From OFTM10 sp964344055 (GTDB taxonomy: Bacteria; Actinomycetota; Acidimicrobiia; Acidimicrobiales; Aldehydirespiratoraceae), in assembly GCA_964344055.1 (NCBI GenBank), contig CAYFLT010000008.1, positions 26,357 through 90,356 of the forward strand: a stretch of 64,000 nucleotides of DNA. Reading direction: 5' to 3'. Numbering within the stretch: the first letter of the stretch is position 1; each line of letters begins with the position of its first letter. Under the pieces are notes generated by a model. That model was given only the letters and a program-made list of their open reading frames with translations. It searched no databases and was not told where the DNA came from. Positions 42,432 to 50,258 of the stretch are shown here, piece after piece. Both the position numbers and the translations under genes were made by a program.

Positions 42432-43019
42432 TCAGCCATGCTTGCCGGCTTCCCAGCCGGCTGCCGCGAGCGTGGTCTCGCCGAAGGCCGCTGGACTCGC
42501 CTCCAAGCTGGTGGCCATGGTGTCGTTCCAGCGGTTGAGGTAGCCGAACAGGGCGATGACCGCGACGATCGCCGCGATCTGCCGATCGTCGTAGTGCTCG
42601 CGGCAGGCGGTGAAGTCGTCGTCCGTCGCGGCGTTGGGCGTCTGGCCGGCGTGGAAGGCGAGTCGGAGTGCAGCCCGCTCCGCCGGGTCGAAGTGCTCGC
42701 TCGTCTCGAACTCCCAGATGGCGGCGAGCTTGTCGGCCGGCACGCCGAGCCGCTCCGCCTTCTGACCGGTATGGGCCTGGCAATAGCGGCAGCCGGCGGC
42801 CGCGCTCGCTGCCATCGCGACCATCTGCTTGAGCCCGTTGTCGATGACGTCGTTGAACAGCACCGTGCCGGCGAGCGCCTGGAAGCTCGGCAGCAGGCCC
42901 GGTACCCGGGCCATCGTGAACATCGAGTTGGGCACGAACCCCATCACCGACTCGACGATCACGAACACTTCTTCGAACTCGACGAGATCCTCCCGAGCCA
43001 ACGGTTCCACCCGAGCCAT
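42432..43019 (-). CDS. Carboxymuconolactone decarboxylase/AhpD-family protein
   Basis: 195 residues. The AhpD-like redox motif CRYCQAHTG (Cys-x2-Cys-x2-His) sits at about residue 92 between helices MVAMAASAAAG and AAIWEFETSEHF; the second half has EHYDDRQIAAIVAVIALFGYLNRWNDTMA, as in uncharacterised peroxidase-related CMD proteins. GGGGGA precedes the ATG. The stop is 24 bp before the start of the reductive dehalogenase-like gene on the same strand, so the two are probably co-transcribed. It may protect the oxygen-sensitive Fe-S/corrinoid protein or act on a product; this is inference. Confidence 0.75.
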   Translation of the reverse strand: MARVEPLAREDLVEFEEVFVIVESVMGFVPNSMFTMARVPGLLPSFQALAGTVLFNDVIDNGLKQMVAMAASAAAGCRYCQAHTGQKAERLGVPADKLAAIWEFETSEHFDPAERAALRLAFHAGQTPNAATDDDFTACREHYDDRQIAAIVAVIALFGYLNRWNDTMATSLEASPAAFGETTLAAAGWEAGKHG

Positions 43020-43095
43020 CGATCCCCCTTCCGCGAAGTGCCCGCGACCGTAGCCGTTGCATTCGGGGTCTGGCCCCGTTGCTTCTCGGGCCTCG

Positions 43096-43129
43096 AGGTC
43101 AAACGGGTGCCTGTCCCCTCGTTTGACCT
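43096..43129. repeat. Palindrome with GGTGCCTG core, divergent copy
   Basis: Arms AGGTCAAACG and CGTTTGACCT flank a GGGTGCCTGTCCCC centre. The core resembles the GTTGTTTCG palindrome family but the arms differ. It lies in the divergent gap between the CMD gene and the ThDP enzyme gene. Confidence 0.6.
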
Positions 43130-43147
43130 TGGTCGGGGGCGCGCGAG

Positions 43148-43153
43148 TACCGT
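43148..43153 (+). promoter_or_regulatory. Probable -10 box for leaderless ThDP enzyme mRNA
   Basis: TACCGT seven bases before the ATG at 43161, no Shine-Dalgarno sequence. Confidence 0.45.
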
Positions 43154-43160
43154 CGCTCGG

Positions 43161-44780
43161 ATGCAGATGACCGGCGGCCAGGCCGCAGTCCGCTCCCTCC
43201 TCGCCCATGGCGTCACCGACCTGTTCGGCCTTCCCGGCGTACAGCTCGACTGGTTCTACAACGCCATCTACGACGAGGGTCAACCCTTCAACGTCTACAC
43301 GACCCGTCACGAACAAGGTGCCGCCTACATGGCGCTCGGCTATGCCGCCACGTCCGGCCGGGTCGGCGTGATGTCGGTGGTGCCCGGGCCCGGGTTGTTG
43401 AACGCGGCCTCCGGCATCGCCACTGGCTACGGCCTGTCAGTGCCGCTGCTGTGCCTGGTCGGGCAGGTGCCGGTCCGTCACATCGACCAGGGGCGGGGCC
43501 AGCTCCACGAGATCGTCGACCAACCATCGATCACTAAGAACATCACCAAGTGGCAAGCGCGGGCGTCGGTCGCCGGTGAGGTCGAACCGCTCATCGGTGA
43601 GGCGTTTCGCCAGATGGCCACCGGCGATCCGCGCCCGACGATGGTCGAGCTGCCGATCGACGTCCTGGGGATGCGAGACGACATCGAGGTCGCGGCGCCA
43701 CTCACGGTCGAACAGCCGACGCCGTCGAGCGACGACATCGGTCGAGCCGCGGCCCTGATCGCCGCGGCCGAGCGCCCCATGTTGGTCGTCGGTGGTGGCG
43801 CGCTCGACGCCGGCGAGCACGTCCAGGCGCTGGCCCACCGAATCGGCGCACCGGTGATGACCCATCGCACCGGCCGGGGGACCATCCCAGATGACGACCC
43901 GCTGACCGTCAGCATCCGGCAGGGCTACCACGTCTGGTCCGACATCGACCTCGTCATCTGCGTCGGCACCCGCGGCCAAGCCGTCCTTGACTGGGGTACC
44001 GACGATGGGCTCCGCCAGATCTGGATCAACCCCGACCCGGACGCCGCCGAACGGATGGGCGGGGCCGACGTCCACCTCGCCACCCGCGCCGAGGAAGCCC
44101 TGCCCCTGCTGCTCGATGCCATCGACGCTGGCGGGGAGGCGAGGGCGGAGGGCTGGGCCGATCTCGACGGAATCCGCGCCGACGAGCAGACCGAGCTCGC
44201 GTCGCTCCAGCCCCAGCTCGCCTACATCGACTCACTCCAGCGATCCCTGGACGAGCACGACATCATCGTCAGTGACTTCACCCAGGTCGGCTACGTCCTG
44301 TACACGGCGTACAACGTGCGCCACCCGCGGACGCTGGTCCACCCCGGTTACCAGGGCACGCTCGGCTACGGGCTGCCGACCGCGCTCGGGGCGAAGGTCG
44401 CCAATCCGGACCGTCGGGTGGTGGCCGTGGTCGGCGACGGCGGGTTCATGTTCTCGGCCACCGAGCTGGCAACCGCGGTCCACTACGGCATCGACGTGGT
44501 CACGATCGTGTTCGACAACGCCGGTTTCGGCAACGTGCGACTGATGCAGCGCGAGATGTACGACGGCCGGGTCCACGCCACCGACCTCACCAACCCGGAC
44601 TTCGTGGCGATGGCCCAGTCGTTCGGCGCCCACGCGGTGCGAACCGACGGCCGACCGGAGTCGCTCGATGCGGCGCTCGACGAGGCCTTCGCCGCTCCCG
44701 GCCCCAGCCTGGTCGTCGTCCCCATGGACGAATGGCCCAGCCCCTGGGGCCACTTCCGGAGAAACCGCATCCGCGGCTGA
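43161..44780 (+). CDS. Thiamine diphosphate-dependent enzyme (acetolactate synthase-like)
   Basis: 539 residues with the three-domain ThDP layout: TGGQAAVRSLLAHGVTDLFG and the cofactor-activating Glu in TTRHEQGAAYMALGYA; a central domain with PMLVVGGGALDAGEHV; and the C-terminal pyrophosphate domain GDGGFMFSATELATAVHYG followed by VFDNAGFGN, the GDG-x(n)-N metal motif. The family covers acetolactate synthase, benzoylformate decarboxylase, oxalyl-CoA decarboxylase and others. No small regulatory subunit gene is nearby, so a catabolic decarboxylase or carboligase is more likely than valine synthesis. Its TGA stop lies on the edge of a palindromic repeat. Confidence 0.72.
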   Translation: MQMTGGQAAVRSLLAHGVTDLFGLPGVQLDWFYNAIYDEGQPFNVYTTRHEQGAAYMALGYAATSGRVGVMSVVPGPGLLNAASGIATGYGLSVPLLCLVGQVPVRHIDQGRGQLHEIVDQPSITKNITKWQARASVAGEVEPLIGEAFRQMATGDPRPTMVELPIDVLGMRDDIEVAAPLTVEQPTPSSDDIGRAAALIAAAERPMLVVGGGALDAGEHVQALAHRIGAPVMTHRTGRGTIPDDDPLTVSIRQGYHVWSDIDLVICVGTRGQAVLDWGTDDGLRQIWINPDPDAAERMGGADVHLATRAEEALPLLLDAIDAGGEARAEGWADLDGIRADEQTELASLQPQLAYIDSLQRSLDEHDIIVSDFTQVGYVLYTAYNVRHPRTLVHPGYQGTLGYGLPTALGAKVANPDRRVVAVVGDGGFMFSATELATAVHYGIDVVTIVFDNAGFGNVRLMQREMYDGRVHATDLTNPDFVAMAQSFGAHAVRTDGRPESLDAALDEAFAAPGPSLVVVPMDEWPSPWGHFRRNRIRG

Positions 44781-44783
44781 GTT

Positions 44784-44808
44784 GTTTCGGGTGCCAGGCA
44801 CCCGAAAC
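44784..44808. repeat. GTTGTTTCG palindrome, copy 2
   Basis: Perfect hairpin, arms GTTTCGGGTGCC and GGCACCCGAAAC around one A. Only this inner part is symmetric; the left side extends to GAGTTG, and the ThDP enzyme stop TGA (44778-44780) is formed by that edge. Confidence 0.85.
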
Positions 44809-44822
44809 ACGTTGACTCGCCG

Positions 44823-44859
44823 AGTTGTTTCGCTGGTGCCTGGCACCAGCGAAACAACT
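44823..44859. repeat. GTTGTTTCG palindrome, copy 3
   Basis: Perfect 18-bp stem with a one-base loop: AGTTGTTTCGCTGGTGCC, T, then its reverse complement. It is 14 bp after copy 2, giving two consecutive strong hairpins after the ThDP enzyme gene, likely a terminator. Confidence 0.88.
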
Positions 44860-44895
44860 TCTCTTACCGGGGGCTTGATCGGGGTTCGTAGAACT

Positions 44896-44922
44896 CGGGG
44901 GACCGTTTGAGGAGGTCCCCCG
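44896..44922 (+). promoter_or_regulatory. Hairpin covering the lipoprotein gene ribosome-binding site
   Basis: CGGGGGACC (44896-44904) pairs perfectly with GGTCCCCCG (44914-44922), which ends one base before the ATG at 44924. The GAGGAGG site lies in the loop and right arm, so the fold could limit translation initiation. Confidence 0.45.
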
Positions 44923-44923
44923 A

Positions 44924-45631
44924 ATGCCCACCCCCAGAGTCCTTCTTGCTCTTGTCCCATTCACCTTCTTCGCCGCTGCATGTGGCGGGAGCGACGGCGA
45001 CGGCAACTCGCTGGGTGTCGCCAGCCTCGAAGACGTCGCCGGTGCCGCCGAAACCGACGAACCGACCGGCGATGGAGGCGACGACTCCGGGAGCAGCCCG
45101 GAGGACGCGGCGCTCGAGTTCTCCCAGTGCATGCGCGACGAGGGGCTCGACTTTCCGGACATCGGCGTCGACGCCGAAGGCAACCCCGACATCCGTGACG
45201 CATTCGAGACGGCCGGATTCACACCACGCGACGACGCCTTCAGAGACGCCATGCAAGCGTGTGGCGAGATCCTCCAGGGGGTGGGGTTCGGTGGTGGCGG
45301 GCGAGCCCAGCTCAACGACAACACAGAGTTCCAGGACGCACTCGTCGAGTTCTCCGGCTGTGTGCGTGACCAGGGCTTCGATGTCGGTGACCTGCAGTTC
45401 GGCGGCGGTCCCGGCGGCGGCGCGGGCGAGCCACCGGTCGACGGCGAACCGCCCGAGCGTGGGCAGGGCCAAGGCGAAGGCGGCTTCGGCGACCGCAACA
45501 CCCGCCTCGCGCAGGGCCTCGGACTCGATCCTGAGGATCCCGACGTCACCACCGCGATCGATGAGTGCGCCTCGGTCATCGACACCGCCCTTGCCGACCT
45601 CGGAGTCGAGGAACCCGGGGGCCGACCGTGA
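44924..45631 (+). CDS. Cys-rich acidic lipoprotein, module 1
   Basis: 235 residues. Lipoprotein signal with FFAAACGGSDGDG (Cys19-20 region), then a Ser/Asp/Gly-rich linker. Two paired motifs follow: FSQCMRDEGLDFPD with AMQACGEIL, and FSGCVRDQGFDV with AIDECASVI. The F-x2-C-[MV]-[RT]-[DE]-x-G repeat is shared with the lipoprotein at 56412-57131. Gly-rich spacers separate the halves. It is coupled (GTGA, 45628-45631) to an efflux adaptor gene, so it probably works on the outer face with the MacB-type exporter, perhaps capturing a substrate or sensing envelope state. Confidence 0.75.
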   Translation: MPTPRVLLALVPFTFFAAACGGSDGDGNSLGVASLEDVAGAAETDEPTGDGGDDSGSSPEDAALEFSQCMRDEGLDFPDIGVDAEGNPDIRDAFETAGFTPRDDAFRDAMQACGEILQGVGFGGGGRAQLNDNTEFQDALVEFSGCVRDQGFDVGDLQFGGGPGGGAGEPPVDGEPPERGQGQGEGGFGDRNTRLAQGLGLDPEDPDVTTAIDECASVIDTALADLGVEEPGGRP

Positions 45632-47052
45632 CCGACGTCGACACCCGTCCCCCCACCGCGCCTCCCACCCCGCTCGACCCCTACGCCGACTTCGAGCTAC
45701 CGAAACGGCGGCGCTGGCCCCATGTCCTCCTCGGCCTCGCCGTCGGTGTGGGCGGCACGATCCTCATCCAGACCACGCTCGACGAGCGCGACTCAGGGCC
45801 AACGGCCGACGCAGCGGTCGAGGTCCAGCTGGCCACCGCCCCCGTGGAGGTCCGCGACCTGATCGAGGAAGTCGAATGGGTCGCCGACCTCACGTACGGC
45901 GATTCCGTCGCCATCACGGTGCCCTCCGACGGCACCATCACCGCAACGCCGACCGTCGGGACGATCTTGCGTCGGGGCGATGTGGTCCTCGAAATCGACG
46001 AAGAGCCGGTCATCGCCCTCTACGGAACCGTCCCCAATTGGCGTGACCTCAGTAAGGGAGACGAGGGCCCCGACGTCCGCCAACTCGAGACGAACCTCGT
46101 CGCGCTCGGCTACGACCCCGACGGCGACGTGACCATCGACGATGAGTTCACATCGCGCACCGAGGACATGGTCGAGCGGTGGCAGGCGGACCTCGGGTTG
46201 GACGAGACCGGCGAGGTCACCACCGCCGACTTCGTGGTGGTCGAGGGGCCGGTGGCCGTGACGAGTGCACCCCGGGTCGGTGATGCCGCCCGTTCTGGCA
46301 CTGAAATCGCCACCGTGTCGGCGCGCGCCCAGACCGCCACGGTCGTCGGCGACGTGCTCGGCGAAGTGACCGCTGTTGCGGAGGTCGGCGCAGCGGTGGT
46401 CGACGGCACGGTCCTCTACGTCGCCGACGGCGTGTCCGTGGTCGCGACCACCGACCCCGCCATCCTCGTCGCCGACGAGGCCGACGCCCCGACTGCCGAG
46501 GAGCCGGAAACCCACGCCTACCTTCTCGTCGAGCCAGGCCTCCAGGTCACCGCCCGGCTGATCGAACCAGGCGAAGCGATTTCCGTCAGCCGACCAGTCC
46601 TCGAGCTCTCGCGCCAGACCCTATCGGTGACAGTCCCCGTGGCCCTCGACTCGGTGAGCGACTGGACGGTGGAGCAGGAGGTCCTCGTCGAACTCCCTGA
46701 TGGGACCGACGCCGCGGCTGTGGTGGTCGAGGTGGGGGACGTCGCCGAGAGCGCCAACCCGCAGGCCGACCCCACGATCGACGTCATCATCGAGTTCGCG
46801 GAACTCGTCGACGACGATCTGCCAGCGTCGGAGGTCACCGTGGTGGTCGCCGGTGACGCCGTGTACGCCGCGATGGTCGTGCCGACCCGAGCGCTCGTGA
46901 GCCTCGTTGAAGGAGGCTTCGCGGTCGAGAAGGTGCTCGACGACGGCGACACGGTCCTCGTCGCCGTCGAGACCGGAACCTTCGATGACGGCGTGGTCGA
47001 GGTGACCTCCGGACAGCTCGAACCGGGCGACGAGCTGGTGGTGCCACAGTGA
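45628..47052 (+). CDS. Efflux adaptor (MacA/HlyD-like) with peptidoglycan-binding domain, module 1
   Basis: 474 residues from a GTG. One membrane anchor (about 31-48, PHVLLGLAVGVGGTILI), a lipoyl-like first half with VAITVPSDGTITATPTVGTILRRGD, an embedded PG_binding_1 domain (about 147-198, GDEGPDVRQLETNLVALGYDPD), then beta-barrel segments and a C-terminal VVPTRALVSLVEGGFAVEKV membrane-proximal domain. In monoderms such adaptors link an ABC exporter to the wall. Its TGA stop is overlapped by the GTG of the ATPase gene and by the edge of a 42-bp tandem repeat. Confidence 0.8.
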   Translation: MTDVDTRPPTAPPTPLDPYADFELPKRRRWPHVLLGLAVGVGGTILIQTTLDERDSGPTADAAVEVQLATAPVEVRDLIEEVEWVADLTYGDSVAITVPSDGTITATPTVGTILRRGDVVLEIDEEPVIALYGTVPNWRDLSKGDEGPDVRQLETNLVALGYDPDGDVTIDDEFTSRTEDMVERWQADLGLDETGEVTTADFVVVEGPVAVTSAPRVGDAARSGTEIATVSARAQTATVVGDVLGEVTAVAEVGAAVVDGTVLYVADGVSVVATTDPAILVADEADAPTAEEPETHAYLLVEPGLQVTARLIEPGEAISVSRPVLELSRQTLSVTVPVALDSVSDWTVEQEVLVELPDGTDAAAVVVEVGDVAESANPQADPTIDVIIEFAELVDDDLPASEVTVVVAGDAVYAAMVVPTRALVSLVEGGFAVEKVLDDGDTVLVAVETGTFDDGVVEVTSGQLEPGDELVVPQ

Positions 47053-47849
47053 GCCGCACGGAGCAAAGCCCGAAGGCGACCCAACCAACCACGAGCCGCA
47101 CGGAGCAAAGCCCGAAGGCGACCCAACCAACCGCGAGCCGCACGGAGCAAAGCCCGGCGCTCGAGCTGAACGGCATCGTGAAGGAGTACCCGGGCACGCC
47201 GCCGGTCGCGGCGCTCGCCGGCGTCGATCTCCGCATCGACCACGGCGAACTCGCGGCGATCGTCGGGCCGTCCGGATCGGGCAAGTCCACGATGCTCCAC
47301 GTCATGGGCACCCTGGATCGCCCCACTCGCGGATCGGTGTTGGTGGACGGTCGGGACCTGTCACGACTCGGTGACCGACGGCTGTCGGCAGTCCGCTCGC
47401 GGCTCATCGGATTCGTCTTCCAGCAGTTCTTCCTCATCGACGGCATGTCCGCGCTCGACAACGTGGCGAACGGTCTCCTCTACTCGGGAACGCCGCCTCG
47501 CCTGCGTAACCAGCGGGCGGCGGCCGCGCTGGCGCGGGTCGGGCTCGCCCATCGGATCATGCACCTGCCGAACCAGCTGTCGGGCGGCGAGCGCCAGCGG
47601 GTGGCCATCGCCCGGGCCGTCGTCCACGAACCCGCGATCGTGCTGGCCGACGAGCCGACGGGCAACCTCGACAGCCGGTCGAGCGAGTCGATCCTCGGGC
47701 TGCTGCACGAGTTGAACGAGCAGGGCACGACCATCGTGGTGATCACCCACGACCACGACGTCGCCGAGTCGCTTCCCCGCCAGATCGCCGTCCGCGACGG
47801 TCGCATCGAGCGGGACACGGCCGTTCCGGTGATCGCGAGCGCCCGATGA
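47049..47849 (+). CDS. MacB/LolD-type ABC transporter ATPase with repeat-encoded N-terminal tail, module 1
   Basis: 266 residues. The ABC core starts near residue 37 (ALELNGIVKEYPGTPPV) with Walker A GPSGSGKS (73-80), Q-loop FQQFFLIDGMSALDNV, signature LSGGERQRVAIARA and Walker B IVLADEPTGNLDS. Ahead of it are 36 extra residues made of a 14-residue unit, SRTEQSPKATQPT[TA], given 2.6 times by a DNA tandem repeat. No ATG or GTG lies between the repeat and the core, so translation from the GTG at 47049, overlapping the adaptor stop, must include the tail. It powers the permease encoded next. Confidence 0.82.
   Translation: MSRTEQSPKATQPTTSRTEQSPKATQPTASRTEQSPALELNGIVKEYPGTPPVAALAGVDLRIDHGELAAIVGPSGSGKSTMLHVMGTLDRPTRGSVLVDGRDLSRLGDRRLSAVRSRLIGFVFQQFFLIDGMSALDNVANGLLYSGTPPRLRNQRAAAALARVGLAHRIMHLPNQLSGGERQRVAIARAVVHEPAIVLADEPTGNLDSRSSESILGLLHELNEQGTTIVVITHDHDVAESLPRQIAVRDGRIERDTAVPVIASAR
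47052..47156. repeat. 42-bp tandem repeat, 2.5 copies
   Basis: Units 47052-47093 and 47094-47135 differ at one base; a third copy stops at 47156. Each unit starts AGCCGCACGGAGCAAAGCCC. The repeat begins at the last base of the adaptor stop codon and encodes the ATPase N-terminal tail; 42 bp keeps the frame. Confidence 0.92.
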
Positions 47850-49045
47850 GTGAGAAGCTCCCGCCGTCCCGCCTCCGCTTCGGCGACGTGCTCGGTGTCG
47901 GCAGCAGCGGTCTGCGGACGCGCAAGATGCGCACCGCCCTTTCCGCACTCGGCGTCACCATCGGCATCGCCGCGATGGTCGGCGTCTTGGGTCTCTCCGA
48001 GAGCAGCCGAGCCGACCTCCGCAACCAGATCGAGGCACTCGGGACCAACCTGCTCACCGTCACCCCCGGGACCGGCTTCGGCGCGGGCGACGGCGTACTC
48101 CCGGAAGAGTCCGTGGCGAAGATCTCTCGCATCGGCCCGGTGGAACAAGTGGCAGATGTGGTCGAACTCGACGTGAACGTCCTCCGCAACGATCTGGTCA
48201 ACCAGAACCAGACGGGCGGGATCACCGTCGCAGCCGCCGACCTCGACCTGCTCGACACGCTCAACGGGTCGGTTGCGGAAGGTGCTTGGCTCAACGAGGC
48301 GTCAGCCGAGTTCACGAACGTCGTGCTCGGCTCGGTCTCGGCCGAGCGACTCGGGATCACCGAGGTGGACGACGGTCCGCAGGTCTTCCTCGGTGACGAA
48401 TGGTTCACCGTCGTCGGAATCCTCGAGCCGTTCCCGCTCGCAGCGGACCTCGACCGCTCAGCCCTCGTCGGCCACCGTGTCGCCGAGACGCTCTTCGAGG
48501 CCGAGCTCAACCCGAGCATCATCTACCTCCGCACCCCGGCGGACACACTCGACGACGTGCGAGGCGTGCTGTCGGCCACCGTCGATCCGGCCGAGCCCGA
48601 GGAGGTGTCGGTCTCCCGCCCGAGCGACATCCTCGAGGCCGAGGAGGCAGCCGACAGCGCGTTCACCAACCTGTTCCTCGGCCTCGGCGCGGTGGCGCTA
48701 CTGGTCGGGGGGATCGGAATCGCCAACGTGATGGTCATCGCGGTGATCGAACGCCGCAACGAGATCGGTCTTCGCCGGGCCCTGGGTGGCACACGCGCCC
48801 ACATCCGTCGCCAGTTCCTGACCGAGGCGCTCATGCTGTCGTCGCTCGGTGGGCTGACCGGAGTCGCCCTCGGCGCGGCGGTCACTGCCGGCTACGCGAA
48901 CGTCCAGAACTGGGAGGTCGTCGTCCCGCCCGAGGCGGCAGTCGGCGGGTTCGCCGCGGCCGTCGTCATCGGCGCGGTCGCCGGGCTGTATCCCGCCATG
49001 CGAGCGGCGCGCCTCGCCCCGACCGACGCATTGAGGGCCGCATGA
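47846..49045 (+). CDS. MacB-type ABC permease, module 1
   Basis: 399 residues. Helix 1 follows GLRTRKMRTALSALGVTIGIAAMVGVLG; a large MacB_PCD extracellular domain (about 60-260, with EQVADVVELDVNVLRNDLV and RLGITEVDDGPQVFL) precedes three C-terminal FtsX-type helices, including LGLGAVALLVGGIGIANVMVIAV and ERRNEIGLRRALGGTRAHIRRQF. This mechanotransmission-type permease works with the adaptor and ATPase encoded upstream to move peptides, lipids or antibiotics outward. Overlaps the ATPase gene by four bases. Confidence 0.85.
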   Translation: MSEKLPPSRLRFGDVLGVGSSGLRTRKMRTALSALGVTIGIAAMVGVLGLSESSRADLRNQIEALGTNLLTVTPGTGFGAGDGVLPEESVAKISRIGPVEQVADVVELDVNVLRNDLVNQNQTGGITVAAADLDLLDTLNGSVAEGAWLNEASAEFTNVVLGSVSAERLGITEVDDGPQVFLGDEWFTVVGILEPFPLAADLDRSALVGHRVAETLFEAELNPSIIYLRTPADTLDDVRGVLSATVDPAEPEEVSVSRPSDILEAEEAADSAFTNLFLGLGAVALLVGGIGIANVMVIAVIERRNEIGLRRALGGTRAHIRRQFLTEALMLSSLGGLTGVALGAAVTAGYANVQNWEVVVPPEAAVGGFAAAVVIGAVAGLYPAMRAARLAPTDALRAA

Positions 49046-50226
49046 CCACTCGGACGACTGCTCCTTTCGAGCAGACCATCACCGCTGCGACCAATGGATC
49101 GGCCCCGGTTCCCGCAGGGCCGCCCCAGCCGCGGCGCCGCCGCGCCCGCTGGGCTGCCCTCGTGGGCGCCGGACTGACGGTTGCCCTCTTGGCCTTCGTG
49201 TACGACCCTCGCAATCTCTTCGAGCCGGACGGAACCGAACCGGAAGCCGTGTTGCGGGAGACGAGCGTCGTGACCGTCACCTCACTCACCGAACGCCACG
49301 ACGTCGACGGCACGATCGGCTTCGCCGAGAGCACCACCCTCACACGGCGGTCCGACGCTGCTTCCTCTGCTGCTGCGGCCGGGCCGGGTGCATCGACCGC
49401 CACCTCTTCATCGCCGGCGTCCACCGTCACCCAGCTCGTCGCGGCCGGGAGCGACGTCGGCCAGGGCGATGTCTTGTGGCGCGTCGGCCTCGAGCCGACC
49501 GTCGCGCTGATCGGTACCGAACCCGCATATCGGACCCTCGATCGTGACACCGAAGGTCCCGACGTCGAGCAGCTCGAGTCCAGCCTGGTCGCGCTCGGCT
49601 TCGATCCGGACGGCACCGTCACCGTCGACGAAGCGTTCACCGCCAACACCGAGGCGATGGTCGAACGCTGGCAGGATGCGCTCGGCGCTGAGGTCACCGG
49701 CGAGGTCGCGCTCACGAGCGTCGTGTACATCGATGCCCCATCGCGGATCGGCGCGGTCCACGTGGCCGTTGGCGACGCCGTCCAGGACGGCTCGGCAATG
49801 CTCGACCTCACCGCTCGTCAACGTGAGCTTCGCTTCACGGTTCCCGCTGCGGAACGGGAGACACTGACGATCGGCGCGACCGTGGTGGCCCAGCTCCCCG
49901 ACCGGACCACGGTGAGCGCCACCGTGGAGTCGATGACGATCAACGAGACCGGCGGTGCGACCGTCAGCGCAACCCTCGATGAAGATCTCATCGCCGGCAT
50001 CGACAGCGTGCCGGTCACCATCTCCTGGTCGGAGACTCTCGGCGATGACTTGTTGACCGTGCCGGCTGCGGCCGTGTACCGCACCGATTCGGGTCAGTAC
50101 TGGGTGGAGGTTCGCAACCCTGACGGCACCGAACAAGCGGTGCCAGTGGAGGTGATCACCACCAGCGATGGTCTCGTCGCCATCTCCGGCCCCGTCGCCA
50201 GAGGCGACCAGGTCATCACCCCCTGA
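49042..50226 (+). CDS. Second efflux adaptor with peptidoglycan-binding domain, module 1
   Basis: 394 residues. Membrane anchor at about 35-53 (RWAALVGAGLTVALLAFVY), an Ala/Ser-rich insertion in the first lipoyl half (SSAAAAGPGASTATSSSPAS), a PG_binding_1 domain with GPDVEQLESSLVALGFDPDG, and a C-terminal barrel ending VAISGPVARGDQVITP. It overlaps the permease gene (ATGA). Having two adaptors, one before and one after the ATPase-permease pair, is unusual; they may form a hetero-oligomer. The TGA stop is formed by a palindromic repeat edge. Confidence 0.78.
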   Translation: MTTRTTAPFEQTITAATNGSAPVPAGPPQPRRRRARWAALVGAGLTVALLAFVYDPRNLFEPDGTEPEAVLRETSVVTVTSLTERHDVDGTIGFAESTTLTRRSDAASSAAAAGPGASTATSSSPASTVTQLVAAGSDVGQGDVLWRVGLEPTVALIGTEPAYRTLDRDTEGPDVEQLESSLVALGFDPDGTVTVDEAFTANTEAMVERWQDALGAEVTGEVALTSVVYIDAPSRIGAVHVAVGDAVQDGSAMLDLTARQRELRFTVPAAERETLTIGATVVAQLPDRTTVSATVESMTINETGGATVSATLDEDLIAGIDSVPVTISWSETLGDDLLTVPAAAVYRTDSGQYWVEVRNPDGTEQAVPVEVITTSDGLVAISGPVARGDQVITP

Positions 50227-50258
50227 GTTGTTTCGGGTGCCTGGCACCCGAAACAACT
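50226..50258. repeat. GTTGTTTCG palindrome, copy 4
   Basis: Perfect 16-bp stem AGTTGTTTCGGGTGCC with a one-base loop. It fills the whole gap between two converging genes: its left edge shares a base with the adaptor TGA (50224-50226) and its right edge supplies two bases of the enoyl-CoA hydratase TAG (50257-50259). Confidence 0.92.

Noticed and set aside
41025..43160. Long plus-strand open frame joined to the ThDP enzyme
   Set aside because: It is antisense to the RdhA-like and CMD genes, its translation is Arg/Gly/Val-rich shadow sequence, and the ThDP protein has a clear start at 43161.
47052..47156. CRISPR-like array
   Set aside because: The 42-bp units are directly adjacent with no unique spacers and are translated in frame.
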